This document shows, one piece after another, positions 45,249 through 54,231 of a stretch of 64,000 nucleotides of DNA; within the stretch, counting starts at the first letter, position 1; the number at the start of each line of letters is the position of its first letter. This DNA comes from Rhodonellum psychrophilum GCM71 = DSM 17998. Its GTDB lineage: Bacteria; Bacteroidota; Bacteroidia; Cytophagales; Cyclobacteriaceae. The notes beneath the pieces are model-generated. The model did no database searches, was not told the origin of the DNA, and saw only the letters and a program-made list of their open reading frames with translations. The DNA lies in NCBI RefSeq assembly GCF_000381545.1, contig NZ_KB906679.1, positions 1-64,000 on the forward strand. The letters are read 5' to 3'. The translations under genes and the position numbers were made by a program.

Positions 45249-47494
45249 GCAGATTGGAAAAACATATCGCATCGCTTGGGCTCCAACTCCATACCAATGG
45301 CTTCTTGAAAGCCCTATGTATCGGTTTGGGAATGGGGCTGTTGCTTTCAGTCTTCGGACTTCCGTTTTGGTTGCTTGTCTCATTGGGCGGAACGGGCCTT
45401 ATTGGGGGCATCGTATTTTTTGGTGTTTTTAGGGACAAGAAAAAAGAAGCCATTGAGATCCTACATCAGGAATTTCCCATGCTAGAATTCAGCCTTGAGC
45501 TCGCCGATGTGAAGCAGAAAAACATGGTGGAAATGCTGCAATGGGACCGGATCAATGAAAGCTTCGGCCAACGGCAGAATCCCTGGGTTTTTCAGCGAAA
45601 GCTTTGGCCTTTTGTGCTTTTTTTCCTGATGGGTTTGATCGCGAATCAACTGGGGACTTTGGATTGGCGTTCATTGTCCCAAAATCCTGTGAAAATGGGC
45701 TTTGAAGAGAACACGATTCTGATTGATTCCGAATCAAAACCTTTGCAGATGAACGCGTTTGAGGTGGTCATTTCACCACCGTCCTATACAGGCCAAGCTA
45801 CCCGCAGGCAAACGGATTTGAACATCAAGGCCTTGAAAGGGGCTGTAGTGGAATGGAAAGTGACTTTTGAGGGAGACGATGCTTTGAAGGTTGCCCTTGT
45901 CAATGTGGAGGGAGCAGAACTGGAATTTGCGGAGAAAAGTGGGGGGTATTTCTTGAAGGACAAATTGACCGGCTCTGGAATTTATGCCATCAGGGCCTAC
46001 CAAAATGAGGTCTTGGCATTCGAGAGTGCCTACCATTCCCTTGAGGCCGTGACGGACAAACCACCCTTGATTTTCCCTGGGGAGAAGGAATTGTACCGCT
46101 ACCATTTTCAAAACGATGCCAAGCAATTGAACATTGCTGCTAAGGTTTCCGATGATTTCAAGGTGACAGAGGTCTATCTCGTGGCAACACTCGCCAGCGG
46201 ATCCGGGGAGAATGTAAAATTCAGAGAAACCAAAATCCCGATAGGGAAAAGTGATTTTGCGAGTGCGGAATTAACCCAGAAGCTGGACCTGAATCTATTG
46301 GGACTGAAACCTGGTGATGAGCTCTATTATTATTGGGCGGCCTTGGACAATCAAAAACCGGAGCCGAATTTTTCACGATCAGACACCTATTTTATCCATT
46401 ACGTCGATACCTCAGGACTGGAAGAATCCCAATTGCCTGGCATGGCGATCCATGTGCTGCCCGAATATTTCCGGAGCCAGCGACAGATCATCATCGATAC
46501 GGAGAAATTGCTGAAGGCGAAAAAAACGATTGCCGAAAAGGAATTCAACAGCACGTCCAATGAAATCGGATTTGAGCAAAAACTACTTCGGATGCGCTAT
46601 GGGCAGTATTTGGGGGAGGAATTCGAAAGCACAGCAGGCGGTGGAGGAATGCGTCAGGACAATGCCGAGAATATACTGCAGAGTTTTATGCACAACCATG
46701 ACCATGAGGGGGAGGACACAGAGGTGCAAGAAGAAAAGACCAAGCGGTTTTTTGGCATCAATCCTACAGGAGAAAGACCGCAGGTGGACAATCAAATCCT
46801 ACTGGATCTCAATATCGAGGAGGAACACCATCATCACCACGGCGATGAAGAAGGTGGCGACTTGGCCGCATTGCTCGAGGAGTATTTGCACAACCATGAT
46901 TCCGAGGAAATGAATACGCTGTATGAGGCATCCACCCGCAGTCTGCTGAAAATGGCATTGGAACAAATGTGGCAATCCGAGTTGCATTTGAGATTGTTTG
47001 AACCCGAAAAAGCACTTCCCTTTCAGTACAAAGCCTTGGATTATTTGAAAACCGTCCAGCAAAAATCCCGGGTCTATGTGAAGCGAACCGGCTTCGATCC
47101 GCCTCCCATCAAAGAGGAAGAAAAGCGGCTTAAAGGCGAAATGAAAGGATTGGACAAGGACATTAAACGGGAGTTGACTGTTGTTCAAAATGAGCTTTCG
47201 GCTTTGTCTGGAGCCATTTTGGGTATGATCCAACAAGAAATCATTTCTGCACAGGACAAGGAAACGATTCAGGCATTTGGCAGGCTGTGGACGGAAAGAA
47301 TGCAGTATTCGGGAATGGAAGATTGGTCGGTTTTGCTGCTCTTGCAGCAACTGAGTTCTGGAGAACTCGATGCAAAAGGCAGAAATGCGCTCCACAACAA
47401 ACTTTACCCCTTGATCGCCAATGGCAAGCAATTGGATGCTTCCTCCATTGCACATAAAGATTTACAGAAAGCCTTTTGGAAAAACCTTAAATGA
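45245..47494 (+). CDS. DUF4175-family membrane protein with His-rich clusters
   Basis: A 749-residue protein with two N-terminal membrane helices (CIGLGMGLLLSVFGLPFWLLVS; GTGLIGGIVFFGVF) and a third at about 120-137 (FVLFFLMGLIANQL), then a large extracytoplasmic region with a beta-sandwich domain (about 170-370) and a long charged helical part. It contains three histidine clusters: HNHDHEGED near 482, EEHHHHHGDEE near 526 and HNHDSEE near 548, which look like metal-binding sites. ATGA-type overlaps with both neighbours. No known role. Confidence 0.85.
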   Translation: MSRLEKHIASLGLQLHTNGFLKALCIGLGMGLLLSVFGLPFWLLVSLGGTGLIGGIVFFGVFRDKKKEAIEILHQEFPMLEFSLELADVKQKNMVEMLQWDRINESFGQRQNPWVFQRKLWPFVLFFLMGLIANQLGTLDWRSLSQNPVKMGFEENTILIDSESKPLQMNAFEVVISPPSYTGQATRRQTDLNIKALKGAVVEWKVTFEGDDALKVALVNVEGAELEFAEKSGGYFLKDKLTGSGIYAIRAYQNEVLAFESAYHSLEAVTDKPPLIFPGEKELYRYHFQNDAKQLNIAAKVSDDFKVTEVYLVATLASGSGENVKFRETKIPIGKSDFASAELTQKLDLNLLGLKPGDELYYYWAALDNQKPEPNFSRSDTYFIHYVDTSGLEESQLPGMAIHVLPEYFRSQRQIIIDTEKLLKAKKTIAEKEFNSTSNEIGFEQKLLRMRYGQYLGEEFESTAGGGGMRQDNAENILQSFMHNHDHEGEDTEVQEEKTKRFFGINPTGERPQVDNQILLDLNIEEEHHHHHGDEEGGDLAALLEEYLHNHDSEEMNTLYEASTRSLLKMALEQMWQSELHLRLFEPEKALPFQYKALDYLKTVQQKSRVYVKRTGFDPPPIKEEEKRLKGEMKGLDKDIKRELTVVQNELSALSGAILGMIQQEIISAQDKETIQAFGRLWTERMQYSGMEDWSVLLLLQQLSSGELDAKGRNALHNKLYPLIANGKQLDASSIAHKDLQKAFWKNLK

Positions 47495-49107
47495 TTGATT
47501 TTACACCATATTTTCCTTTTTCCTGGACAATGTTGTTCGTTTCTGTCCTTGTGGTCCTTTGGGGTTTGCAGCTGTTTTGGTTCTGGAAATCCCGTGCTTC
47601 TGGAAAGCGGAAAGCCATAAAATCACTGCTCAGCAGTTGGCTGACCCTAGTTTTGATTGCCTTCTTGTTACAACCCAACTGGCAAACTTCACAATCCTCG
47701 GCACCTGTTCTTATTTATTCCAACAAAATCCCAAAGGAAAAGCGCGATTTCCTGAAGGACAGTTTGAAGGTTGATAAGATCCTTGCGAAGCAAGACTACA
47801 ATCAGGAGGGAAATCCTGTCTATCTTTTGGGTCAGGATTATGGAATGCCTTTCCTCCAATCCCTGAAAGGAAAAACCATCCATTGGATCCCAGACATTCC
47901 CAAGGGCCAATTGTCTTTCCTTGAGTGGAAAGGAATGATTCGACAGGGTGAAATCCAACAGGTTTCCGGGAGTTTTTTTCAAAGTGACGCTGCGAAGATC
48001 GAACTTCAATTGAATGGCGAAACGATAAATGCACAAGAATTGGGACCGTCCCAAACTACTTTCCGGTTGGAATTCACGGGCAAGATCCCCGGCAAAAATG
48101 AGGTGGAATTGCTGCTTGGTGGAGAACGATTGGGGGCGATTCACTTTTTTGTCCAAGAGGCGACTCCCAAAAATATTGTCTTCCAATTTGGCTTTCCCAA
48201 TCCGGAAATCCGGTTTTTGACACAGTATTTGGCCGAGAAAGGGGAGAAGGTCAGTTCCACCACGCAGGTTTCCCAAAGCTTGGACGTCGTCACCGCTACT
48301 GGTTGGCAAGACAGCACGCAGCTGGTGATTACCGAAGTTTCCCAGCTGAACAACAGGACAATTAAAGTCGCTTTGGAACAGGGAGCCTCTCTGTTGATTA
48401 TGAATCTTTCGGCTCCTTTCAGGGAAATCCCGATGATCAATAAACTTTTGAAGACAGATTTTGAATTAGAGTCAATAGGTACTGGCGAGCAAAGGGAAAT
48501 TCAAAATGGTTTGTCTGCTTTTCCCGATCGCTTTGTCTCCAAAATGGGTCAAAATGACTTGTTGGAAGGTGCATTTGCTTTTCAACCTACCGGAAATTCC
48601 AAAATAGGCATCAGCTTGCTGGAAGGCACATTTCCACTTCTGTTGCAGGGAGACAGCATTGGCTACAACAAGGTTTGGGATCAGATTTTGGGTGCGATGG
48701 CGGTGGACGAAGAAACCAATTGGAACATCCCCCAACCTGCTTTCTCACATACGCTGAATAGGATTTCCCTAAATCAAAAAAATGGGCCAGATGAATTTGC
48801 TGTGCTCGGTCAGGATACCGTATTCCTCCAACCATCCCTAATCAATCCCTTGAGCGCATCCGGGCTTTGGCAGCCTGCGGAAAGTGGATGGATTTCATTG
48901 AATGACTCCTTGGACACATACAGTTACGGGCTGGAAGAATGGGCAGGCCTGGAACCGATCAAAGCCATGTCGGCCTTTTTGAAAGCATCGAAATCCTCAA
49001 CTCCCGCCGTTGCTACGGTGATGGAAGCCAGAAAAATCGGGGATTGGGTTTGGTTGGTTTTGATTATGGTTGCCTTTGGGTTGGTCTGGCTGGAACCGAG
49101 GGTTTGA
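47491..49107 (+). CDS. Membrane protein, last gene of the MoxR-DUF4175 cluster
   Basis: A 538-residue protein with two N-terminal membrane helices (WTMLFVSVLVVLWGLQLFWFW and WLTLVLIAFLLQPNWQ) and one at the C-terminus (WVWLVLIMVAFGLVWLEPRV), enclosing a large extracytoplasmic domain. The layout resembles the BatA-like/DUF membrane proteins that close such clusters (glutamine-amidotransferase-like fold in some). No catalytic motif was recognised. Its start overlaps the DUF4175 stop by ATGA. Confidence 0.8.
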   Translation: MIDFTPYFPFSWTMLFVSVLVVLWGLQLFWFWKSRASGKRKAIKSLLSSWLTLVLIAFLLQPNWQTSQSSAPVLIYSNKIPKEKRDFLKDSLKVDKILAKQDYNQEGNPVYLLGQDYGMPFLQSLKGKTIHWIPDIPKGQLSFLEWKGMIRQGEIQQVSGSFFQSDAAKIELQLNGETINAQELGPSQTTFRLEFTGKIPGKNEVELLLGGERLGAIHFFVQEATPKNIVFQFGFPNPEIRFLTQYLAEKGEKVSSTTQVSQSLDVVTATGWQDSTQLVITEVSQLNNRTIKVALEQGASLLIMNLSAPFREIPMINKLLKTDFELESIGTGEQREIQNGLSAFPDRFVSKMGQNDLLEGAFAFQPTGNSKIGISLLEGTFPLLLQGDSIGYNKVWDQILGAMAVDEETNWNIPQPAFSHTLNRISLNQKNGPDEFAVLGQDTVFLQPSLINPLSASGLWQPAESGWISLNDSLDTYSYGLEEWAGLEPIKAMSAFLKASKSSTPAVATVMEARKIGDWVWLVLIMVAFGLVWLEPRV

Positions 49108-49563
49108 TTTGAACAAAACTCAGGATTTGGTTTTTGGGCTTTGTTTTGGGTGAAATTGGTAAACCTCTGTTATGCATTTCCATTTCTCTTTCAACCCGAA
49201 ATTGTCTAGTAATCAGTAAGTTGTTTGCTATATGTACCTTCACTATTTTGGTACTTAACCCTATTCTCCAAATAGTCTGATTTTCCTTTAGTTTCGATCT
49301 CATTTGGAAACGGAATGCATATTTCCATCTAACTTACCTCAAGTTAGCTTCTTTACGCTACTTTTCCGCTGTCTTGGAATTCGGGTTAAAGTTCTCACCA
49401 AAATTAGTTTGCACGAAATTTATCCGAACATCAACTTTTTTGTTCTAAAACATATAATTGCCAATTATGAACCAAAAGATTATTTATCAATACAAAGACT
49501 TTACAGGGATGGTTTGGAGCAGCAGTTCAAAAACCCTTAAATTTAGTGGAGAATAGGACCCTT
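49108..49563. other. Intergenic region with repeat copy C
   Basis: A 456-base gap, of which 49161-49328 is an element copy. The rest carries the promoter of the amidohydrolase. A 78-codon frame from 49304 starts inside the repeat and is not believed. Confidence 0.5.
49161..49328 (-). repeat. Copy C of the ~168-bp intergenic element
   Basis: 168 bp on the minus strand, from GATGGAAATATGCATTCCG to ATGCATAACAGAGGTTT. The first third (TTTCCAAATGAGATCGAAAC, GAAAATCAGACTATTTGGAG) is nearly identical to copy A; the middle differs. Confidence 0.8.
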
Positions 49564-51267
49564 ATGAAAAATACAATACTGTTAAGTTTAGCCATGCTGA
49601 TTCTTTTTTCTTGTGGAAAGAATAAAGAAACTGCGGATCAGGTATTTCTAAATGGAATCGTCTACACCGTAGAAGAGGAGCAACCCACCGCAGAAGCCGT
49701 CGCCATCAAGGACGGAATCATCATCGCGGTTGGAACCACAGCAGAAATTCAAGCCTTTGTCGGAAAGAACACTGAGACCATCGATCTTCAAGGGATGACC
49801 ATGACACCCGGCTTGATCGAGTCCCATGCGCACCTGATGGGGATAGGATACAACAAATTGGACATTGACCTGATGTACGTCAAAACCTATGATGAACTGG
49901 TCGCGAAAGTTGCCGAGGCAGCGAGCAAAGCCGAGCCGGGAGAATGGATCACGGGTCGGGGATGGCATCAGGACAAGTGGATCGAAATGCCTGCTCAGTC
50001 AGTCAATGGCTTTCAAACCCATGATCAATTGAGTGCGGTCACGCCCGAAAATCCCGTGTACCTGGCGCATGCTTCCGGTCATGCTTCTTTTGTCAATAAA
50101 AAAGCCATGGAAATGGCAGGCATCACCTCTTTGGGTAGTGAAAAGCCCAAGCAGGAAGTGGAAGGGGGTGAAGTCATCCGCGACGAAATCGGCAACCCAA
50201 CCGGTGTATTGGTGGAAAGAGCCTCAGGCTTGGTCAGCAAATTGATTCCAAAAGACACCCCGGAAAGAGCCGAAAAAGCCTTGGTATTGGCATTACAGGA
50301 ACTTGCGGAAAAAGGGATCACCTCTTTTCATGATGCAGGTGGCAATCAGGATTTGATTGATCTTTTGGAAAAATTTCAACCAGAAGGCAGGTTGACTTCC
50401 AGGATGTATGTGATGCTTTCCAGCCGTATTCCCGAACTGGTGGAAGCCTGGTACAAGAAGGGCCCTAAAATAGACCCGGAACACATGGTGACTGTTCGCT
50501 CAATCAAGCTCAACATGGATGGAGCACTCGGTCCCTGGGGAGCATGGCTATTGGAAGATTATGCCGACAAGCCGGGTCAAAGGGGACATGAAACCATGCC
50601 GATCGACTTGGTCTCACAAATTTCTGAGAAAGGATTGGAGCTTGGTTTTCAGGTGAATTCCCATGCGATAGGGGACAGAACCAATAGAGAAGTGTTGGAC
50701 AGATACGAAGCTGCTTTTGCCAAATTTCCAGAGGCAAAAGACCACCGATTCCGCGTCGAACATGCCCAGCATTTACATCCGGATGACATCAGCAGATTTG
50801 GTGAATTGGGCGTGATCGCAGCGATTCAAGCCATACACATGAGTTCGGACAGGCCTTGGGCCATCGGTCGTTTGGGCGCCAAAAGGATCAAGGATGGTGC
50901 CTATGTTTGGCAGAAACTCCTCGGTTCGGGTGCCGTGATCTCCAACGGGACAGACGCCCCGGTGGAACCGCTGGATGCCATTCCTTCTTTTTATGCATCT
51001 GTAGCCCGAAAAACCCTAAAAATGACACCCGAAGGAGGCTACGAACCCGATCAGAAATTGACCAGGGACCAAGCATTGAAATCCTATACCTTGAGTGGTG
51101 CTTATGCCGAGTTTGAGGAAGATTTCAAGGGTTCCATCAAAGTGGGAAAAGCAGCAGATTTCACGGTTTTTAACCAGAATCTGATGGAAGTTCCGGAAAA
51201 CGAAATTCTCAACACCAAGGTGATGATGACGGTAGTGGGTGGAAAGATTGTGTACAAGGCAGATTGA
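49564..51267 (+). CDS. YtcJ-like amidohydrolase, predicted lipoprotein
   Basis: A 567-residue enzyme starting at the ATG giving MKNTILLSLAMLILFSCGKN; LFSC is a lipobox, so it is probably a periplasm-facing or surface lipoprotein (a GTG 6 codons upstream is less likely). The Amidohydro_3 pattern is present: LIESHAHLMG, HAIGDRTNREVLDRYE, FRVEHAQHL, SNGTDAPVEPLDAIPSFYASV and a TLSGAYAEFEED... end with GKAADFTVF. These enzymes hydrolyse amide bonds of varied small molecules; the substrate is unknown. A terminator follows at once. Confidence 0.93.
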   Translation: MKNTILLSLAMLILFSCGKNKETADQVFLNGIVYTVEEEQPTAEAVAIKDGIIIAVGTTAEIQAFVGKNTETIDLQGMTMTPGLIESHAHLMGIGYNKLDIDLMYVKTYDELVAKVAEAASKAEPGEWITGRGWHQDKWIEMPAQSVNGFQTHDQLSAVTPENPVYLAHASGHASFVNKKAMEMAGITSLGSEKPKQEVEGGEVIRDEIGNPTGVLVERASGLVSKLIPKDTPERAEKALVLALQELAEKGITSFHDAGGNQDLIDLLEKFQPEGRLTSRMYVMLSSRIPELVEAWYKKGPKIDPEHMVTVRSIKLNMDGALGPWGAWLLEDYADKPGQRGHETMPIDLVSQISEKGLELGFQVNSHAIGDRTNREVLDRYEAAFAKFPEAKDHRFRVEHAQHLHPDDISRFGELGVIAAIQAIHMSSDRPWAIGRLGAKRIKDGAYVWQKLLGSGAVISNGTDAPVEPLDAIPSFYASVARKTLKMTPEGGYEPDQKLTRDQALKSYTLSGAYAEFEEDFKGSIKVGKAADFTVFNQNLMEVPENEILNTKVMMTVVGGKIVYKAD

Positions 51268-51282
51268 TTTCTGCCTTTTTTT
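51256..51282 (+). terminator. Rho-independent terminator of the amidohydrolase gene
   Basis: AAGGCAG (51256-51262) and CTGCCTT (51271-51277) form a stem around an 8-base loop, followed by a T-run (TTTTTTT). It overlaps the last codons and the stop of the gene. Confidence 0.85.
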
Positions 51283-51334
51283 ACTTTCGATGTCTTTTGG
51301 GTTTTCTTGTTGGTTAAATGTTGGCCTGAGCTTT

Positions 51335-51503
51335 GACCCGAAATATGCAATGGTTTCCAAATAGGATTGAAACGGAAAGAAAATCAGACCATTGGGAGAA
51401 TAATTCCTGATACCAATTGGGCGAAGTAAAAAATAGTCTACACCTAATTGATTATCAGTAAATTAAAGTATTAAATTGAGTTTGTAATGCATAAAACGGG
51501 TTT
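51335..51503 (+). repeat. Copy B of the ~168-bp intergenic element
   Basis: 169 bp on the plus strand, from GACCCGAAATATGCAATGG to AATGCATAAAACGGGTTT. Internal order TTTCCAAATAGGATTGAAAC, GAAAATCAGACCATTGGGAG, TTGGGCGAAGTAAAAAA, CACCTAATTGATTATCAG. Aligns end to end with copy A (13986-14155). Confidence 0.85.
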
Positions 51504-51504
51504 A

Positions 51505-51665
51505 ATTTGTTACCAGAGTGAAATCTACACAGTACAATTGAACATTTTTGTTCAAGGCCTTTTGTTCCAGATATTTGGGAGAGAAGCCTGTCTTCTCCAA
51601 TAATTTTTCATGACCAAAAACCTTTTAATCAGCAATATGTAGATTTAGGTTTTCCAATTCCTTTA
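51505..51665 (-). pseudogene. Decayed yoeB toxin remnant
   Basis: The plus-strand text from GTTACCAGAGTGAAATCTAC through TTGTTCCAGATATTTGGGAG and ATGACCAAAAACCTTTTAAT to GGTTTTCCAATTCCTTTAAA follows the intact yoeB gene (54232-54510) base by base with many changes, including in the active-site region. It has no start, no open frame and no antitoxin. It lies exactly between element copies B and L. Confidence 0.75.
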
Positions 51666-51836
51666 AATCCGTTTTATGCTCATATTTTTTGATAAGGGAT
51701 GAAATTGTATGAAAATCAGTCTTTTAGAGAATTGTGCTTTTAACCGATAGGGTGAAGTCAATGATTGTAAATATCTGATTGATATTTTTTCAAAATTACA
51801 GTCTGGAATGAAATAGGCAATCCATAACACGGTATT
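51666..51836 (+). repeat. Copy L of the intergenic element (diverged)
   Basis: About 171 bp. From AATCCGTTTTATGCTCAT at the left through GTATGAAAATCAGTCTTTT, GATAGGGTGAAGTCAATGA and TACAGTCTGGAATGAAAT to CAATCCATAACACGGTATT at the right. The order matches copies A and F. Confidence 0.65.
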
Positions 51837-51991
51837 AATACATTTTTTTCTGTGAATTATTACCATATTTGACTAAAAACTATTAAGTTAGCAATTGTTT
51901 TGTTGAAATTAATTCTTCTTCATTTGAGATTTTTCAGCAACAATTTTATTTGAGTTTACCCTATCACCTAACCAATTAGCGAAATCCGAAT

Positions 51992-53371
51992 ATGAATGGA
52001 TGTTTAAAAATCAAGTTTTCCTTATTCATCGTTTTGATCTTGATGGGGTTAAGTTTGGAGTTGTCTGCGCAAAGTGTTTATACAGCCCGAGGTTTTTGGG
52101 AAGAATCCAATAAGCCTACTTACAAACAAATCAAACTAAAACAGGTTCTCGGAGAGCCGATTTCCGATGACGAAATAGGTTATTTAAATGATTTTGAAGT
52201 TTTCTTGGCCTCCTATTATGAGAAAATGTCTCCTGAGGAAAGAGCGAAATACGAAAAAATGCGGGTGGAATGGGACAGGGAAATTACAGCTCCCCAAAAA
52301 ACCATCATTCAACCTGAAGAATTTGAATGGAGAGGAATAGATAGGGCCGTTAATATTGGCTATGGTATTTATTATGGTGCCAGTTTGGTATCGGCTTTTG
52401 AAATAGACAATGCAGGGGCTATTGGTATTCCGCTAGTGACTGGCGGGCTTTGGGCACTTGGTCCAATTTTAAACCCAAAAAAATACGATAATATAGATCG
52501 GTCGGTTGTCAGAGCTGCCAATGCTGGTAAATTTCTTGGTTTAATTTATGGAGGTTCTCTCGGCTTGATCGCTGTGGGGAATAGCAGTGATGAAGGCAGG
52601 GCTGCTTTCATCATGTCTTCCGTAGGAAGTATCGCTTTTGGAGAGGTTGCTTTCCAAATGCAGAAAAACAGAAAATATTCGGATGGTCATATTGAAATCA
52701 TGAGGCATCATGGGATTTTAGGAGCTTTTGGAGGTCTTTCTGTTGTGGCAGCTGCTCAAGGAGAAACTGGACGTCCTTTTGGAATAGGAGCTTTAGTTGG
52801 GAGTACAGTAGGGCTGGCATTGGGAAATATGGCCTCCAAAAAGTATGAATATACCAGAGGTGATGCGCGCTACGCAACCAATATGAGCAGTGTTGGTGTG
52901 GGTATCGGGTTTGCAATTTCCAGTCAAATAGCGATCAATGGTGATGGTGGAGAAGGACTTATTCTTATTCCTGCAGGCTTCGGAGTCCTGGGTACAATCA
53001 TCGGCCAAAGAAATGCTCAAGGTGTAAATCTAACGGGCAGACAGGGGAGCACCATAAATTATGCCTCAGGCGGTGCAGCTTTACTTGGACTCGGAATTGC
53101 GGCAATAGTACAAAGCGACTCCCCGGCTGTTATTTTGGGTCTCGCTTCAGGTTTTGCACTTGTTACGCAAGAATATCTTTTTGCGAAGTACAGAAACGAG
53201 AACTTGAACCTCAATTTGTCAAGATCAAGCGCTGTTAAAGGGATCAATTACGATTTGACTTTCCGTCCTGAAAATTACATCGTAAACCAAAAACTTCAAG
53301 CAGGAGCAACCTTGTTCAGCAATTATTCCCTGTTGTCAAACCCAATCATCAACTTGAATTTTAAATTTTAA
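51992..53371 (+). CDS. Secreted or envelope protein of unknown function, Gly-rich hydrophobic
   Basis: A 459-residue protein with a signal peptide (KIKFSLFIVLILMGLSLELSAQ). A charged region (about 30-110; SPEERAKYEKMRVEWD) is followed by a series of glycine-rich moderately hydrophobic stretches (GIYYGASLVSA, FLGLIYGGSLGLIAVG, GILGAFGGLSVVAAAQ, GIGALVGSTVGLALGNMASKKYEYTRG, GVGIGFAISSQIAI, GGAALLGLGIAAIVQ, AVILGLASGFALV), repeated in style though not in exact sequence. The C-terminus ends INLNFKF, an outer-membrane-like strand. It is not identified; an envelope location is likely. Confidence 0.65.
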   Translation: MNGCLKIKFSLFIVLILMGLSLELSAQSVYTARGFWEESNKPTYKQIKLKQVLGEPISDDEIGYLNDFEVFLASYYEKMSPEERAKYEKMRVEWDREITAPQKTIIQPEEFEWRGIDRAVNIGYGIYYGASLVSAFEIDNAGAIGIPLVTGGLWALGPILNPKKYDNIDRSVVRAANAGKFLGLIYGGSLGLIAVGNSSDEGRAAFIMSSVGSIAFGEVAFQMQKNRKYSDGHIEIMRHHGILGAFGGLSVVAAAQGETGRPFGIGALVGSTVGLALGNMASKKYEYTRGDARYATNMSSVGVGIGFAISSQIAINGDGGEGLILIPAGFGVLGTIIGQRNAQGVNLTGRQGSTINYASGGAALLGLGIAAIVQSDSPAVILGLASGFALVTQEYLFAKYRNENLNLNLSRSSAVKGINYDLTFRPENYIVNQKLQAGATLFSNYSLLSNPIINLNFKF

Positions 53372-53563
53372 AATATTAGGCTCGGTCTTTTGGTATGTTT
53401 AAAAATAGGGTCAGTCGGGAAATGTGTCTCCCTTTATCTATAAGTCTCCCAAAATAGTTTCTGACAACTTTGAGAATGGTTTTATCCCGTCCAGATTGTT
53501 GAATTGCTGTGGAGAAATATGTGTCCCATCCCTATGGGATTCTAAAAAAAATGTAATCCTTAT

Positions 53564-53587
53564 AACCGAGGATTAAAATCCTCGGTT
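53564..53587. repeat. REP-like hairpin
   Basis: AACCGAGGAT (53564-53573) and ATCCTCGGTT (53578-53587) form a perfect 10-bp stem with a 4-base loop. Flanking short phrases (CCATCCCTATGGGATTC before, CATCGCTACGCGATTT after) are also partly self-complementary, as in REP-type elements of Bacteroidota. No poly-T follows, so it is not a normal terminator. Confidence 0.5.
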
Positions 53588-53639
53588 AAGATTTCTCTCA
53601 TCGCTACGCGATTTAAAACACGACATCTACGCTTACAAA

Positions 53640-53693
53640 AGCCATAGGCTTGGTTCAAATCTTAATCCCACAATTCATTTGGGGAAAGGCAGA
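53640..53693 (+). repeat. Second copy of the short repeat at 15697-15752
   Basis: AAAGCCATAGGCTTGG, then CCCACAATTCATTTGGGGAAAG and GCAGAAT, matches 15697-15752 with few differences. Confidence 0.6.
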
Positions 53694-53859
53694 ATTTTTT
53701 TGGATGGTCAAAGTGCCAGCAGCACGACTTAAATCTTCGCTGTCTAAAAAACAAGCAAACATGCTCCGATGCTTTCCAAAAATCGAATAAATCTAGGCCG
53801 CCCATACTTCATGAGGAAGCATGGGTGCTTAATTTTCGTTCTCTCAATCATATTTTCTA

Positions 53860-54195
53860 TTGAGTTTGAAATATGGTAGGAAGCCAAAAGGCTTCAACTT
53901 TTCAATAGCCCCGGGCGAAACCCGAGGACAAGTCACAACGCTTAGTCGGTTTTCTTTGGCCAAAGAATAGGATTGAATCCCAAAGGTTTTCCGCCAAACC
54001 AGAAAGTACATACTGGAGGAATTGTCTGATCCTTGTGAAATTGCTTTAGCTCAACTGACCTCACTTTAGATTTTGCCACAACCACCGACCATTCATTTCG
54101 GCTATATTGGTCATTGTGATTCCTTGAGGGCAGACCACTTCACAGGCACCGGTGGCAGAGCAGGAACCAAAGCCTTCCATATCCATTTGAGCAAC
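53860..54195. repeat. 336-bp direct repeat, outer copy
   Basis: Matches 54939-55274 over 336 bases without gaps and with six differences that I could count (about 98% identity). On the minus strand it contains the last 45 codons of sdhB (54061-54195), then the 201 bases that follow sdhB. The homology starts and ends abruptly at TTGAGTTTG and GAGCAAC. Confidence 0.92.
54061..54195 (-). pseudogene. Duplicated sdhB 3' fragment
   Basis: Minus-strand copy of the last 45 codons of sdhB, with the CSATGACEVVCPQGI ligand segment and the same stop, but without the remainder of the gene. One residue differs (Gly for Ser in MNSRW). It is part of the outer 336-bp repeat. Confidence 0.9.
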
Positions 54196-54231
54196 TAGTG
54201 TTTTTTTGTTGGCTAAAAGTTTATCTGAGTT

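Larger units (their letters stand above)
51268..51991. other. Intergenic region with two element copies and a yoeB remnant
   Basis: A 724-base gap almost filled by element copy B (51335-51503), a decayed yoeB copy (51505-51665) and element copy L (51666-51836). The last 150 bases are AT-rich and should hold the promoter of the gene at 51992. Confidence 0.6.
53372..54231. other. Non-coding region with hairpin, repeats and duplicated sdhB end
   Basis: An 860-base gap. It holds a REP-like hairpin (53564-53587), the second copy of a short repeat (53640-53693), and the outer copy of a 336-bp direct repeat (53860-54195). No gene is supported. Confidence 0.6.

Noticed and set aside
49304-49540. 78-codon plus-strand frame
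   Set aside because: It starts inside element copy C and has no recognisable feature.
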